Source of the DNA: Kitasatospora sp. NBC_01266
Lineage (GTDB): Bacteria > Actinomycetota > Actinomycetes > Streptomycetales > Streptomycetaceae
Reading direction: 5' to 3'
NCBI RefSeq assembly: GCF_036242395.1
Contig: NZ_CP108458.1
Span: 3,534,001-3,598,000 of the forward strand
Length of the DNA stretch: 64,000 nt
In this document: positions 54,667 to 63,913 of the stretch, piece by piece
Position numbering within the stretch: position 1 is the first letter of the stretch
Layout: the number at the start of each line of letters is the position of its first letter
Translations under genes and position numbers: made by a program
Notes under the pieces: generated by a model
Databases searched by the model: none
What the model was told of the DNA's origin: nothing
What the model saw: only the letters and a program-made list of their open reading frames with translations

Positions 54667-56607
54667 CTATGGCGCGGGCTGGAAGCTCTGGAAGCCGATG
54701 TCCCGGGCCTGGATGATCGCGGGGGTGGTCCAGTCGCTGTCGCTCGTGGTCCAGTAGATCGCATATCCGTACTTGCGGTTGTCCAGCACGAAACCGCGGT
54801 TGAGCGAGTGCTGGCGGGTGCCGGAGCCGAAGGTCCACTCCCAGTCGGCGGCGTTCGACCAGCGCCAGCCGGTCAGCGCCTGCAGCTGGATCCGCTGGTA
54901 GCCGGTGAGCGTGGGAGCCACGCTCTGCTCCTCCGTCTGCCAGGCGGCGACGGCACTGGCGCCGGGCGTGGTGGTCCAGTCGATCTGCAGGGTGATGCCG
55001 TCACCGCGGAAGACGTGGCTGCCGTCCTTCGAGGAACCGGCGTCCAGATTCAGCCCGTTGGGGAGCTGGATGGTGAAGCCCGAGGAGTCGGTGTACTGGT
55101 AGAAGCCCGTCGGCACGGCCGCCCCGGGACTCCCGGACGGCGCGGGGCTGCTCGCCGCCGCGCTGCTGGGCGCGGCGTTGCCGGGCGCGGGAGTGCTCCC
55201 GGCCGGACTGCTTCCCGCGGGACTGCTCGGGGCCGCGCTGGTCGGCGCGGCGCTGCTCGGAGCCGCGCTGGTCGGGGCGGCCGGAGACGACGCCGGGGAC
55301 ACCGCCCCGGTGGCCGAGGCCGCGCTGACCGCGCCGGGTGCCGAGCCGCTGGTGCTGGGCGCGGCGGCCGCCTTGGCGCCCTTGCCCGCCGTGGACCCGC
55401 TCGAACCGAACGCCAGCCAGATCCCGCCGGCCAGCACCAGCACCACGGCGAGCAGTAGCACGGTCAGCAGCAGCCGGCGACGGCGCGACCAGCGCGAGGT
55501 GATCCCCAGCGTGCCGCTGCGCGACCACACCCCGGTCTGGGCCGGCAGCGGGTCCGCCGCCGATCCGCCGTCCGGCTCGGCCGCGGGCAACTGGCTGCCC
55601 ACCCGCACCGTGCTCAGCCCCGGCACACTCGGCTTCGCCGAGGTGACCGGCGCGGCCGGCTTGCGCCGGGCGTCGGCCGATCCGACTTCCGGCGCCGGGT
55701 CAGCCGGTGCCCGCTCGGGCCTGGCCGACTCGGCGGCCGGCAGGGACAGCCTGGTGGTCGACTCGGCGCGCGCGGTCGCCTCCGCCACGATCCGCTTGAG
55801 CATCGACCGGGTGGTCGACGCGTCCAGCCGCTCCGCCGGGTCCTTCTCCAGCAGCCCCTCGATCACCGGGCGCAGCGGCCCCGCGTTCTCGGGGGCCGGC
55901 AGCTCCTCGGTCATCACGGCGGTCAGGGTGGCCAGCGCCGAACCCCGGTCGTAGGGCGGCTTGCCCTCGAGCATCGCGTACAGCGTGCCGCCCAGCGACC
56001 ACAGGTCGGCCGGCGGTCCCGGCTTCTGACCCCGGGCCCGCTCGGGGGATATGTACGAGGGCGCCCCGACCAGCATCCCGGTGGAGGTGACCGAGCTGTC
56101 CCCCTCCACGCTGGCGATGCCGAAGTCGGTCAGCACCACCCGGCCGTCCTCGCCGATCAGCACGTTGGACGGCTTGACGTCCCGGTGCAGGATCCCCTGG
56201 CTGTGCGCGGCGCCGAGCACGCCGAGCAGCTCCAGCGCGATCTCCGCGGCCCGGGTCGGCGTCACCGGCCCGTCCTCCTTGACCACTTCGGCCAGTGAGC
56301 GGCCGTCGACCAGCTCCATCACGATCCACGGCCGGTCGTCCTCCTCGACCACGTCGAAGACGGTGACGGCGGCGGTGTGCCGGATCCGCGCGGTGGCCTT
56401 GGCCTCGCGCAGCGTCCGGACGATCAGGCGGTGCCGCTCGTCGTCGTCGACGCTGCCGTGCATCCGCAGTTCCTTGACCGCCACGATCCGGCCGAGCATC
56501 TCGTCCTCGGCCCGCCAGACGGTACCCATGCCGCCGCTGCCGAGGACCGAATCGAGCCGATACCGGTCGGCCAGGACGCGTCCGGAAGTGCCCTGCGGCT
56601 GGGTCAT
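54667..56607 (-). CDS. Transmembrane Ser/Thr protein kinase with Ala/Ser/Pro-repeat linker
   Basis: 646 residues from ATG 56607 (GGGGGA upstream). Kinase domain about 14-275: LGSGGMGTVW, Lys45 in VAVKE, HRDVKPSNVL (141-143 for HRD), DFG 161-163, then SYISPERA. One membrane segment lies at about 379-401. A 100-residue Ala/Ser/Pro/Thr linker (partly 10-residue repeats) extends into a C-terminal external domain (about 505-646: FYQYTDSSGFTIQLPNGLNLDAG, then WRWSNAADWEWTFG, and YWTTSDSDWTTPAI) similar to the other kinase here. All catalytic residues are present. It precedes the pseudokinase gene by 17 bp, so the two are co-transcribed. Confidence 0.94.
   Translation of the reverse strand: MTQPQGTSGRVLADRYRLDSVLGSGGMGTVWRAEDEMLGRIVAVKELRMHGSVDDDERHRLIVRTLREAKATARIRHTAAVTVFDVVEEDDRPWIVMELVDGRSLAEVVKEDGPVTPTRAAEIALELLGVLGAAHSQGILHRDVKPSNVLIGEDGRVVLTDFGIASVEGDSSVTSTGMLVGAPSYISPERARGQKPGPPADLWSLGGTLYAMLEGKPPYDRGSALATLTAVMTEELPAPENAGPLRPVIEGLLEKDPAERLDASTTRSMLKRIVAEATARAESTTRLSLPAAESARPERAPADPAPEVGSADARRKPAAPVTSAKPSVPGLSTVRVGSQLPAAEPDGGSAADPLPAQTGVWSRSGTLGITSRWSRRRRLLLTVLLLAVVLVLAGGIWLAFGSSGSTAGKGAKAAAAPSTSGSAPGAVSAASATGAVSPASSPAAPTSAAPSSAAPTSAAPSSPAGSSPAGSTPAPGNAAPSSAAASSPAPSGSPGAAVPTGFYQYTDSSGFTIQLPNGLNLDAGSSKDGSHVFRGDGITLQIDWTTTPGASAVAAWQTEEQSVAPTLTGYQRIQLQALTGWRWSNAADWEWTFGSGTRQHSLNRGFVLDNRKYGYAIYWTTSDSDWTTPAIIQARDIGFQSFQPAP
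55223..55282 (-). repeat. 30-bp in-gene repeat in the kinase linker
   Basis: Two 30-bp units (55223-55252 and 55253-55282, three mismatches) encode 10-residue repeats of Ala, Pro, Ser and Thr in the external linker of the kinase. Copy number is likely to vary. Confidence 0.82.
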
Positions 56608-56829
56608 TCGGGCGTTCCCCCATGTGCTGCTGCCGGTCAGGTGACGAACCGTCGGGTCGCTGCGCGCGCCAGGGCCGACGGTCAAGCCTCCATCATCCCC
56701 TGTGCCTGCGGCGGCTGTTCACTCGACCCCTGGAATTGTCGAGTCGTGACCTGAAACCGGTGTCCCCCGAGCGGAGGCCGCTGCTAGCGTTCGCCCCCGT
56801 CGTATCCGCGCCACCTCGGGGGAAGCTCC

Positions 56830-57390
56830 ATGTCCGCGCCTGTGCCGCCGTCGTCTCCACAGCCTGAACCGCCCCGGCCGGCCCAGCCGCCACCGCCCGC
56901 CGTCGAACCACCGGCACCTTTCGGCCAACCCGCGCCCTACGGCTCCGTGCCCTACGGCTACGCCCGGGTCGCCGCGCCCGCGCCGCGCCGCGGCAACGTG
57001 GGCGGCGGCATCGCGGCCGGCCTGCTCGCCATGCTGGCCGGCGCGGCGCTCTACGGCTTCATCATGAAGGCCAGCGACTCGCAGTGGAGTTACTTCGCCA
57101 TCGCGCTCGCGCTGGCGGTCTCGTTCGGACTCGGCAAGGTCGGCGGCCGGCACCCGGTGCTGCCGGTGTTCGGCGTGCTCTTCTCGCTGCTCGGCGTCTT
57201 CCTCGGCCAGCTCTTCTTCCTCTACCTGGTGCTGCACCAGCAGTACGGCCTGGGCCCCGGCGACGTCTTCGGCCCGGAGCTGAGCGACACGATGCAGGGC
57301 TGGCGCAGCATGCTCGACGTCAAGGCCGTGCTGTTCTACCTGGTCGCGGGGATCGAGGGCTACGTCTTCACCCGGCGCCTGGGCGCCTGA
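56830..57390 (+). CDS. Proline-rich N-terminus membrane protein, function unknown
   Basis: 186 residues, ATG with GGGGGAAG upstream. Residues 1-55 are Pro/Ala/Tyr-rich (a cytoplasmic low-complexity tail like those of streptomycete membrane signalling proteins). Four hydrophobic segments follow at about 60-78, 87-103, 112-137 and 162-178. I do not recognise a domain. It diverges from the kinase gene across 222 bp and converges on guaB3. Confidence 0.82.
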   Translation: MSAPVPPSSPQPEPPRPAQPPPPAVEPPAPFGQPAPYGSVPYGYARVAAPAPRRGNVGGGIAAGLLAMLAGAALYGFIMKASDSQWSYFAIALALAVSFGLGKVGGRHPVLPVFGVLFSLLGVFLGQLFFLYLVLHQQYGLGPGDVFGPELSDTMQGWRSMLDVKAVLFYLVAGIEGYVFTRRLGA

Positions 57391-57409
57391 GGACCGACCG
57401 CGCGGGAAC

Positions 57410-57448
57410 GCGGGAGGGCCGGGGCGGTGACCGCCCCGGCCCTCCCGC
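57410..57448. terminator. Bidirectional terminator before guaB3
   Basis: An 18-bp perfect stem (57410-57427 with 57431-57448) around a 3-nt loop, between the converging membrane-protein gene (stop 57390) and guaB3 (stop 57460). Confidence 0.92.
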
Positions 57449-57459
57449 TCGACGGACCG

Positions 57460-58575
57460 TCAGCGGTGGCTGACCGTCACCTCGACCCGCTGGAACTCCT
57501 TGAGCTCCGAGTAGCCGGTGGTGGCCATCGCCCGACGCAGCGCGCCGAACAGGTTCATCGTGCCGTCGGGGGTGTGCGAGGGGCCGGCCAGGATCTCCTC
57601 GGTGCTGCCCACCGTGCCGAGGTTGACCCGCTTGCCGCGCGGCAGCTCCTCGTGCACCGCCTCCATGCCCCAGTGGAAGCCCTGGCCCGGCGCGTCGGTG
57701 GCCCGGGCCAGCGCGGCACCGATCATCACCGCGTCCGCGCCGCAGGCGACCGCCTTGGCGATGTCGCCGCTGTAGCCGACGCCGCCGTCCGCGATCACGT
57801 GCACGTAGCGACCGCCGGACTCGTCCATGTAGTCGCGCCGGGCGGCGGCCACGTCCGCGACGGCGGTGGCCATCGGGACCTGGATGCCCAGCACGTTGCG
57901 GGTGGTGTGGGCGGCACCGCCGCCGAAGCCGACCAGCACGCCGGCCGCACCGGTACGCATCAGGTGCAGCGCGGCGGTGTAGGTGGCGCAGCCGCCGACG
58001 ATCACCGGAACGTCCAGCTCGTAGATGAACTGCTTCAGGTTGAGCGGCTCGGCCGCGCCCGAGACGTGCTCGGCGGAGACCGTGGTGCCGCGGATCACGA
58101 AGACGTCCACGCCCGCGTCCACGACCGCCTTGGAGAACTCGGCGGTGCGCTGCGGGGAGAGCGCGGCGGCGGTGACCACGCCGGAGTCGCGCACCTCCCG
58201 GATCCGCTTGCCGATCAGCTCGGCCTGGATCGGCGCGGCGTAGATCTCCTGCAGGCGGCGGGTCGCGGCGGCCTCGTCGGTGAGCGCGGCGATCTCGTCC
58301 AGCAGCGGCTGCGGGTCCTCGTAGCGGGTCCACAGGCCTTCGAGGTTGAGCACCCCGAGACCGCCCAGCCGGCCGATCGCGATGGCCTGCGCGGGCGAGA
58401 CCACGCTGTCCATCGGGGCCGCCAGGAACGGCAGCTCGAAGCGGTAGGCGTCGATCTGCCAGGCGATCGAGACCTCCTTCGGGTCCCGGGTCCGGCGGCT
58501 GGGGACGACGGCGATGTCGTCGAAGGAGTACGCCCGCCGGCCGCGCTTGCCTCGCCCGATCTCGATCTCAGTCAC
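57460..58575 (-). CDS. guaB3: GuaB3 family IMP dehydrogenase-related protein
   Basis: 371 residues from GTG 58575, with GAGAGG 7 nt upstream; a longer in-frame start at 58644 lacks a site. It is a TIM-barrel protein of the IMPDH/GMP reductase superfamily, without the CBS pair seen in GuaB. The nucleotide-binding loop reads GFGGGAAHTTRNVLG: where GuaB has its catalytic Cys (GPGSICTTR) this protein has His223. APMDSVVSPAQAIAI and the later HVIADGGVGYSGDIAKA match the fold. GuaB3 accompanies GuaB in nearly all actinobacteria, but its reaction is not settled. It lies 111 bp after guaB on the same strand, with the guaB terminator between. Confidence 0.93.
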   Translation of the reverse strand: MTEIEIGRGKRGRRAYSFDDIAVVPSRRTRDPKEVSIAWQIDAYRFELPFLAAPMDSVVSPAQAIAIGRLGGLGVLNLEGLWTRYEDPQPLLDEIAALTDEAAATRRLQEIYAAPIQAELIGKRIREVRDSGVVTAAALSPQRTAEFSKAVVDAGVDVFVIRGTTVSAEHVSGAAEPLNLKQFIYELDVPVIVGGCATYTAALHLMRTGAAGVLVGFGGGAAHTTRNVLGIQVPMATAVADVAAARRDYMDESGGRYVHVIADGGVGYSGDIAKAVACGADAVMIGAALARATDAPGQGFHWGMEAVHEELPRGKRVNLGTVGSTEEILAGPSHTPDGTMNLFGALRRAMATTGYSELKEFQRVEVTVSHR

Positions 58576-58645
58576 TTCGAGCCTCTCTGCTGCTTGCTGC
58601 TCACGATCCCCCCCAGTATCCCGGACAGCCGCCACCGGACGCACA

Positions 58646-58676
58646 AAGGCCCGCCACCTGGAACGTGGCGGGCCTT
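58646..58676 (-). terminator. guaB terminator
   Basis: AAGGCCCGCCAC (58646-58657) and GTGGCGGGCCTT (58665-58676) pair exactly around CTGGAAC, 10 bp beyond the guaB stop and 70 bp before the guaB3 start. Confidence 0.85.
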
Positions 58677-58686
58677 CGGGCAGCTG

Positions 58687-60294
<1,608 letters not shown>

Positions 60295-60424
60295 CTACGA
60301 GGTGACGCCGCTCGCCCGCACGGATCTTTGGCGACCTGTCCAGGCGCCGATACCCCATCGTACTGGCATCGGGAGAAGCCACGCCGCGCCCTCTTGACAA
60401 CCGTGAGCGACCCCACACGCCGAG

Positions 60425-61096
60425 CTACGCGGACTCCTCCGCCAGCGCCCGCAGCCGACTGAGCGCCCGGTGCTGGGCGACCCGGACCGCCCCCGGCGAC
60501 ATGCCTAGCATCTCGCCGGTCTCCTCGGCGGAGAGCCCGGCCGCGATCCGCAGCAGCACCAGCTCGCGCTGACGCGCCGGCAGATTCGACAGCAGCTCGC
60601 GCATCCAGGCGGCGTCGCTGCTGAGCAGCGCGCGCTCCTCCGGGCCGAGCGCCTCGTCCGGCACCTCGGGCAGGTCGTCCGGCGGGATCACCGTGGAACC
60701 GGGCCCGCGCATCGCGGCCCGCTGCAGATCGGCGATCTTGTGCGCGGCGATGCTGTAGACGAAGGCCTCGAACGGCCGGCCCTCGTCCCGGTAGCGCGGC
60801 AGCGCGCAGAGCACCGCGACGCAGACCTCCTGCGCCACGTCGTCCACATGGTGCCGGGCGCCGCCGGGCAGCCGGACCAGCCGGCCCCGGCAGTAGCGCA
60901 GGACCAGCGGATGGACGTAGGCCAACAAGGCGTCAGTGGCCGGACCCTCGCCCCGGACCGCCGCCGCCACCAACTCGGCGACCAGCGGCGAGGTGCCCGG
61001 AACCGACGACGACCTCCGGCCGCGGGCCCCGGAGTTGCTGGGGACGGCATCGGCCGGTGCTACCTCGCCGGAGTCGGCGGCCTCGTCGTCGCGCAT
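60425..61096 (-). CDS. shbA: ECF-type RNA polymerase sigma factor (SigD/ShbA-like)
   Basis: 223 residues from ATG 61096; an in-frame start at 61207 would add 37 residues without clear similarity. Region 2 (about 57-128) has [26 protein letters not shown] and [16 protein letters not shown]. Region 4 (about 165-216) has [18 protein letters not shown] and [17 protein letters not shown]. The position beside guaB and bldM/whiD matches M. tuberculosis sigD (next to guaB2 and whiB3). It also matches, I believe, the streptomycete ShbA factor that drives transcription of the principal sigma gene hrdB. I am sure it is an ECF-like sigma factor and fairly sure of the orthology. No anti-sigma gene is adjacent. 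Confidence 0.82.
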   Translation of the reverse strand: MRDDEAADSGEVAPADAVPSNSGARGRRSSSVPGTSPLVAELVAAAVRGEGPATDALLAYVHPLVLRYCRGRLVRLPGGARHHVDDVAQEVCVAVLCALPRYRDEGRPFEAFVYSIAAHKIADLQRAAMRGPGSTVIPPDDLPEVPDEALGPEERALLSSDAAWMRELLSNLPARQRELVLLRIAAGLSAEETGEMLGMSPGAVRVAQHRALSRLRALAEESA

Positions 61097-61266
61097 CGGT
61101 CCATGGTGCCTGGTCGCGTCGGAAAACCTTGCACCGCGTCCGGACTTGTGCACCGGAACGTTATCCGCCACCGACCCACCCCCGTTCCCACCGTCGCCGT
61201 GCTCCACCCCTCCATGGTGCAGCCTGACCGGCCCGTGGGCCTATGCCGCGCCCGAGGAAAAGCGAC

Positions 61267-61303
61267 CGCGCCCCTTCCTCCGTCCAACGGAGGAAGGGGC
61301 GCG
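61267..61303 (-). terminator. bldM terminator with U-tract
   Basis: A 16-bp perfect stem (61267-61282 with 61288-61303) around TCCAA, 18 bp beyond the bldM stop. On the minus strand it is soon followed by a TTTT run (61259-61256), a typical intrinsic terminator. Confidence 0.92.
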
Positions 61304-61321
61304 CCGGAAGTCGGCGCAGCT

Positions 61322-61933
61322 TCAGCGGACCAGGCCCCAGCGGAAACCGAGCGCCACCGCGTGCGCGCGGTCGGAGGCGCCGAGCTTCTTGAAGAGCCGC
61401 CGGGCGTGCGTCTTCACGGTGTCCTCGGAGAGGAAGAGCTCGCGGCCGATCTCCGCATTGCTGCGGCCGTGGCTCATCCCCTCCAGCACCTGGATCTCAC
61501 GGGCCGTCAGGGTGGGCGCCGCCCCCATGTCGGGGCTGCGCAGCCGACGCGGCGCCAGCCGCCAGGTCGGATCGGCCAGGGCCTGGGTGACGGTGGCCCG
61601 CAGCTCGGCCCGCGAGGCGTCCTTGTGCAGGTAGCCGCGGGCACCGGCGGCCACGGCCAGCGCCACGCCGTCCAGGTCCTCGGCGACGGTGAGCATGATG
61701 ATCCGGGCACCCGGGTCCGCGGACAGCAGCCGCCGGACCGTCTCCACCCCGCCCAGTCCGGGCATCCGGACATCCATCAGGACGAGGTCGGAGCGGTCGG
61801 CCACCCAGCGGCGGAGGACCTCCTCACCGTTCGTCGCCGTGGTCACCCGGTCGACACCCGGCACGGTGGCCACCGCACGGCGCAGCGCCTCCCGGGCAAG
61901 CGGTGAATCGTCGCAAACGAGAACGGAAGTCAT
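61322..61933 (-). CDS. bldM: Developmental response regulator BldM
   Basis: 203 residues, near-identical in my reading to the streptomycete BldM, an orphan NarL/FixJ-type regulator needed for aerial hyphae and spores. The receiver has Asp8-Asp9 and Asp54 (LVLMDVRMPG), then YLHKDAS. The LuxR helix-turn-helix is LTAREIQVLEGMSHGRSNAEIG, with VKTHARRLFKKLGASDRAHA. From published work on S. coelicolor, Asp54 phosphorylation is not required. BldM acts as a homodimer or a WhiI heterodimer. The start at ATG 61933 gives the conserved MTSVLVCDDSP; the frame is open to 62014. No kinase gene is adjacent. It diverges from whiD. Confidence 0.96.
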   Translation of the reverse strand: MTSVLVCDDSPLAREALRRAVATVPGVDRVTTATNGEEVLRRWVADRSDLVLMDVRMPGLGGVETVRRLLSADPGARIIMLTVAEDLDGVALAVAAGARGYLHKDASRAELRATVTQALADPTWRLAPRRLRSPDMGAAPTLTAREIQVLEGMSHGRSNAEIGRELFLSEDTVKTHARRLFKKLGASDRAHAVALGFRWGLVR

Positions 61934-62405
61934 GACCGTCCTCCGCAGCTGATCCGCGTCACGTTGAGCCTCCTGGCTGGTACGAACTCTCTCCGCACTT
62001 CCAACGACCGTCACTCGAATGAGTTACGGCCTTCAGGGCCATCTCCACCACTGTACGTGGCCAACCCATTACGGATCAGCCGCATCGCGGGGCGAACGCC
62101 GCTCTTTTGTGCTCAGCACGCGCGTCGGACGCCCGTCCGGCGCGCGCCGCGCACGCCGGAGTACGGCCCACCGGCAGCCCGGAGCGGCCGGCGCCGACAC
62201 ACCGGGCCACCCGATTGCCACGGCTCATCCGACCGACTTCCCGCCCACTTGGTCCGTTTTTAAGGCTTTTGTACGATCATTGACTGTTGCGTAACTCTGT
62301 GGGTGACTTGTCGGGAAGCGTGCTGTAAGTCATATTTCCAGGTGTCCACCCCGGCGCCTCGAAGCCTCGCCGAACGGCTGTCGGACGACTCGAAGGGAAT
62401 GAGCC
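61934..62405. promoter_or_regulatory. 472-bp divergent regulatory region between bldM and whiD
   Basis: No gene is supported. It must contain the promoters of two sporulation regulators. Observed: a near-palindrome TCACTC-GAAT-GAGTTA (62011-62026), 78-93 bp upstream of bldM, and an AT-richer segment (62255-62340: GTTTTTAAGGCTTTTGTACG, then ATTGACTG) upstream of whiD. A plausible whiD promoter is TTGTAC, 17 nt, TAACTC, but the match is weak. I could not find a convincing WhiG-type (TAAA-N15-GCCGATAA) site for bldM. Confidence 0.6.
62011..62026. promoter_or_regulatory. Near-palindromic operator candidate in the bldM-whiD region
   Basis: TCACTC (62011-62016), GAAT, GAGTTA (62021-62026) reads TnACTC...GAGTnA, symmetric except for the spacer and one base per arm. 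Dyads of this size are bound by developmental regulators such as BldD or BldM. No specific assignment is made. Confidence 0.4.
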
Positions 62406-62720
62406 ATGGCCGATTTCTCCCGTCTCCCCGGTCCGAACGCGGACCTCTGGGACTGGCAGCTCTCCGCCGCCTGCCGCGGCGTGGACAGTTCGCTCTTCTT
62501 CCACCCGGAGGGCGAGCGCGGTGCGGCGCGCAGCTCGCGGGAGCAGAGCGCGAAGGAGGTCTGCATGCGCTGCCCGGTGCGGGCCCAGTGCGCGACCCAC
62601 GCGCTGGCGGTCCGCGAGCCGTACGGCGTCTGGGGCGGCCTCACCGAGGACGAGCGCGAGGAGTTGCAGGGCCGCGCCCGCAACCGGCTGGCCGAGGTGC
62701 CCGTGACCGTTCAGCAGTGA
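62406..62720 (+). CDS. whiD: WhiB-like iron-sulphur regulator WhiD
   Basis: 104 residues. The four cluster-binding cysteines are Cys23, Cys53, Cys56 and Cys62, exactly the positions known for S. coelicolor WhiD, followed by the GVWGG turn (YGVWGGLTEDER) and a basic C-terminus. WhiD binds a [4Fe-4S] cluster that senses NO and oxygen and contacts region 4 of the principal sigma factor; it is needed for late spore maturation. It is divergent from bldM, as in S. coelicolor, and corresponds to WhiB3 next to sigD in M. tuberculosis. It is a few residues shorter than the S. coelicolor protein at the C-terminus. AAGGGA lies 9 nt before the ATG. Confidence 0.95.
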   Translation: MADFSRLPGPNADLWDWQLSAACRGVDSSLFFHPEGERGAARSSREQSAKEVCMRCPVRAQCATHALAVREPYGVWGGLTEDEREELQGRARNRLAEVPVTVQQ

Positions 62721-62820
62721 CCGCCCGGCGGTAGCAGAAACGTTTGCTCGACGTCAGCGCGCCGGTGTGCGGGCACCCCCGCCGACACCGTCGCCGGCCC
62801 TGCGGACATCCCGAAGAGCC

Positions 62821-63822
62821 TTACCCCCGACGACCGGCCGCCACCGTGGCGAGCCGGTCGAGCATGAGCCCGACGGCCGGCACCTCGGCCAGGTCCGGCA
62901 GGGTCAGCGCCACCACCTCACGCATCGCGGGCCGGCCGTCCGCCGCGTGCACCGGCACCGCCGCCACCGCGTCGTGCCGCACCGCGTCCAGCGCCAGGCG
63001 CGGCAGCACGGCGACCCCGAGACCCGCGGCCACCAGGCCGACCACCGCCGGGTAGTCGTCGGTGGCGAAGTCGATCCGGGGCGCGAAGCCGGCCTCGGCG
63101 CACAGCTCCACCAGTTGCCCGCGGCACTGCGGGCAGCCCGCGATCCACTGCTCCTCGGCCAGCTCGGCGAGCCGCACCGGGTGCTCCGCAGTGCGCTCGG
63201 CCAGCGGATGGCCGACCGGCAGCAGGCCGACCAGCGGGTCGTCCAGCAGCGGGCGCACCACCAGCTCGGACCAGTCACCGGCGGCCGCGGTCTCGGCGGC
63301 GGCCAGCACGGCGGCGGCCCGGGCCGACCGCGACACACCGTGCGCGGGGGTGCTCACCAGGTGCTCGCCCGGGTAGCGGAAGGCCAGCGCGATGTCGCAC
63401 TCACCGCCGCGCAGCATCGCCAGCGACTCCGGCGGCTCGGCCTCCACCAGCGACACGCGCACCCCCGGATGGGCGTCGCGCAGTCGGGCGACCGCGGGCG
63501 GCACCAGGGTGGAACTCGCGGTGGGGAAGGAGACCAGCCGCACCCGCCCGGCCCGCAGCCCGGCGATCGCGGCCACCTCCTGCTCGGCCGCCGAGAGGCC
63601 GGCCAGGATCCCCGAGGCGTGCTTGAGCAGCACCTCGCCGGCCTCGCTCAGCTGCACCCCGCGCCCGGAGCGGGCCACCAGCGGCAGGCCGACCGCCTTC
63701 TCCAGCGCCTTCATCTGCTGGCTGACCGCCGGCTGGGTGCACCCCAGCTCCCGCGAAGCGGCGGAGAACGACCCGGTACGGGCGACCGCGCGCAGCACAC
63801 GCAGATGACGAGCCTCGATCAT
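62821..63822 (-). CDS. LysR-family transcriptional regulator
   Basis: 333 residues. The N-terminal winged helix-turn-helix (about 1-62: HLRVLRAVARTGSFSAASRE, then TQPAVSQQMKALEKAVG) and the co-inducer-binding domain (about 90-320) are complete. The ligand domain has a Cys pair (CPQC) near residue 222. Targets and effector unknown: no divergent metabolic gene adjoins it, which is unusual for the family. Its start lies only 14 bp from the groEL terminator hairpin, so little room remains for a promoter; a TACCCT hexamer 6 nt before the ATG would allow a leaderless mRNA. Confidence 0.92.
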   Translation of the reverse strand: MIEARHLRVLRAVARTGSFSAASRELGCTQPAVSQQMKALEKAVGLPLVARSGRGVQLSEAGEVLLKHASGILAGLSAAEQEVAAIAGLRAGRVRLVSFPTASSTLVPPAVARLRDAHPGVRVSLVEAEPPESLAMLRGGECDIALAFRYPGEHLVSTPAHGVSRSARAAAVLAAAETAAAGDWSELVVRPLLDDPLVGLLPVGHPLAERTAEHPVRLAELAEEQWIAGCPQCRGQLVELCAEAGFAPRIDFATDDYPAVVGLVAAGLGVAVLPRLALDAVRHDAVAAVPVHAADGRPAMREVVALTLPDLAEVPAVGLMLDRLATVAAGRRG

Positions 63823-63836
63823 GCGCCAAGGGTAGA

Positions 63837-63882
63837 CCGACGGCCCGGCACCCCCGGTTGAGCGGGGGTACCGGGCCGTCGG
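63837..63882 (-). terminator. groEL terminator
   Basis: CCGACGGCCCGG (63837-63848) and CCGGGCCGTCGG (63871-63882) pair exactly. An inner CCCCC/GGGGG pair extends the stem after one mismatch. It lies 31 bp beyond the groEL stop and immediately upstream of the LysR gene. Confidence 0.88.
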
Positions 63883-63913
63883 CCGGTCACGCTGTCGAAC
63901 TACCGACCAGGGG

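Noticed and set aside
60394..60399. TTGACA hexamer on the plus strand downstream of guaB's promoter region
   Set aside because: No plus-strand gene follows; it reads into the 3' end of the minus-strand sigma gene. No -10 at the right distance.
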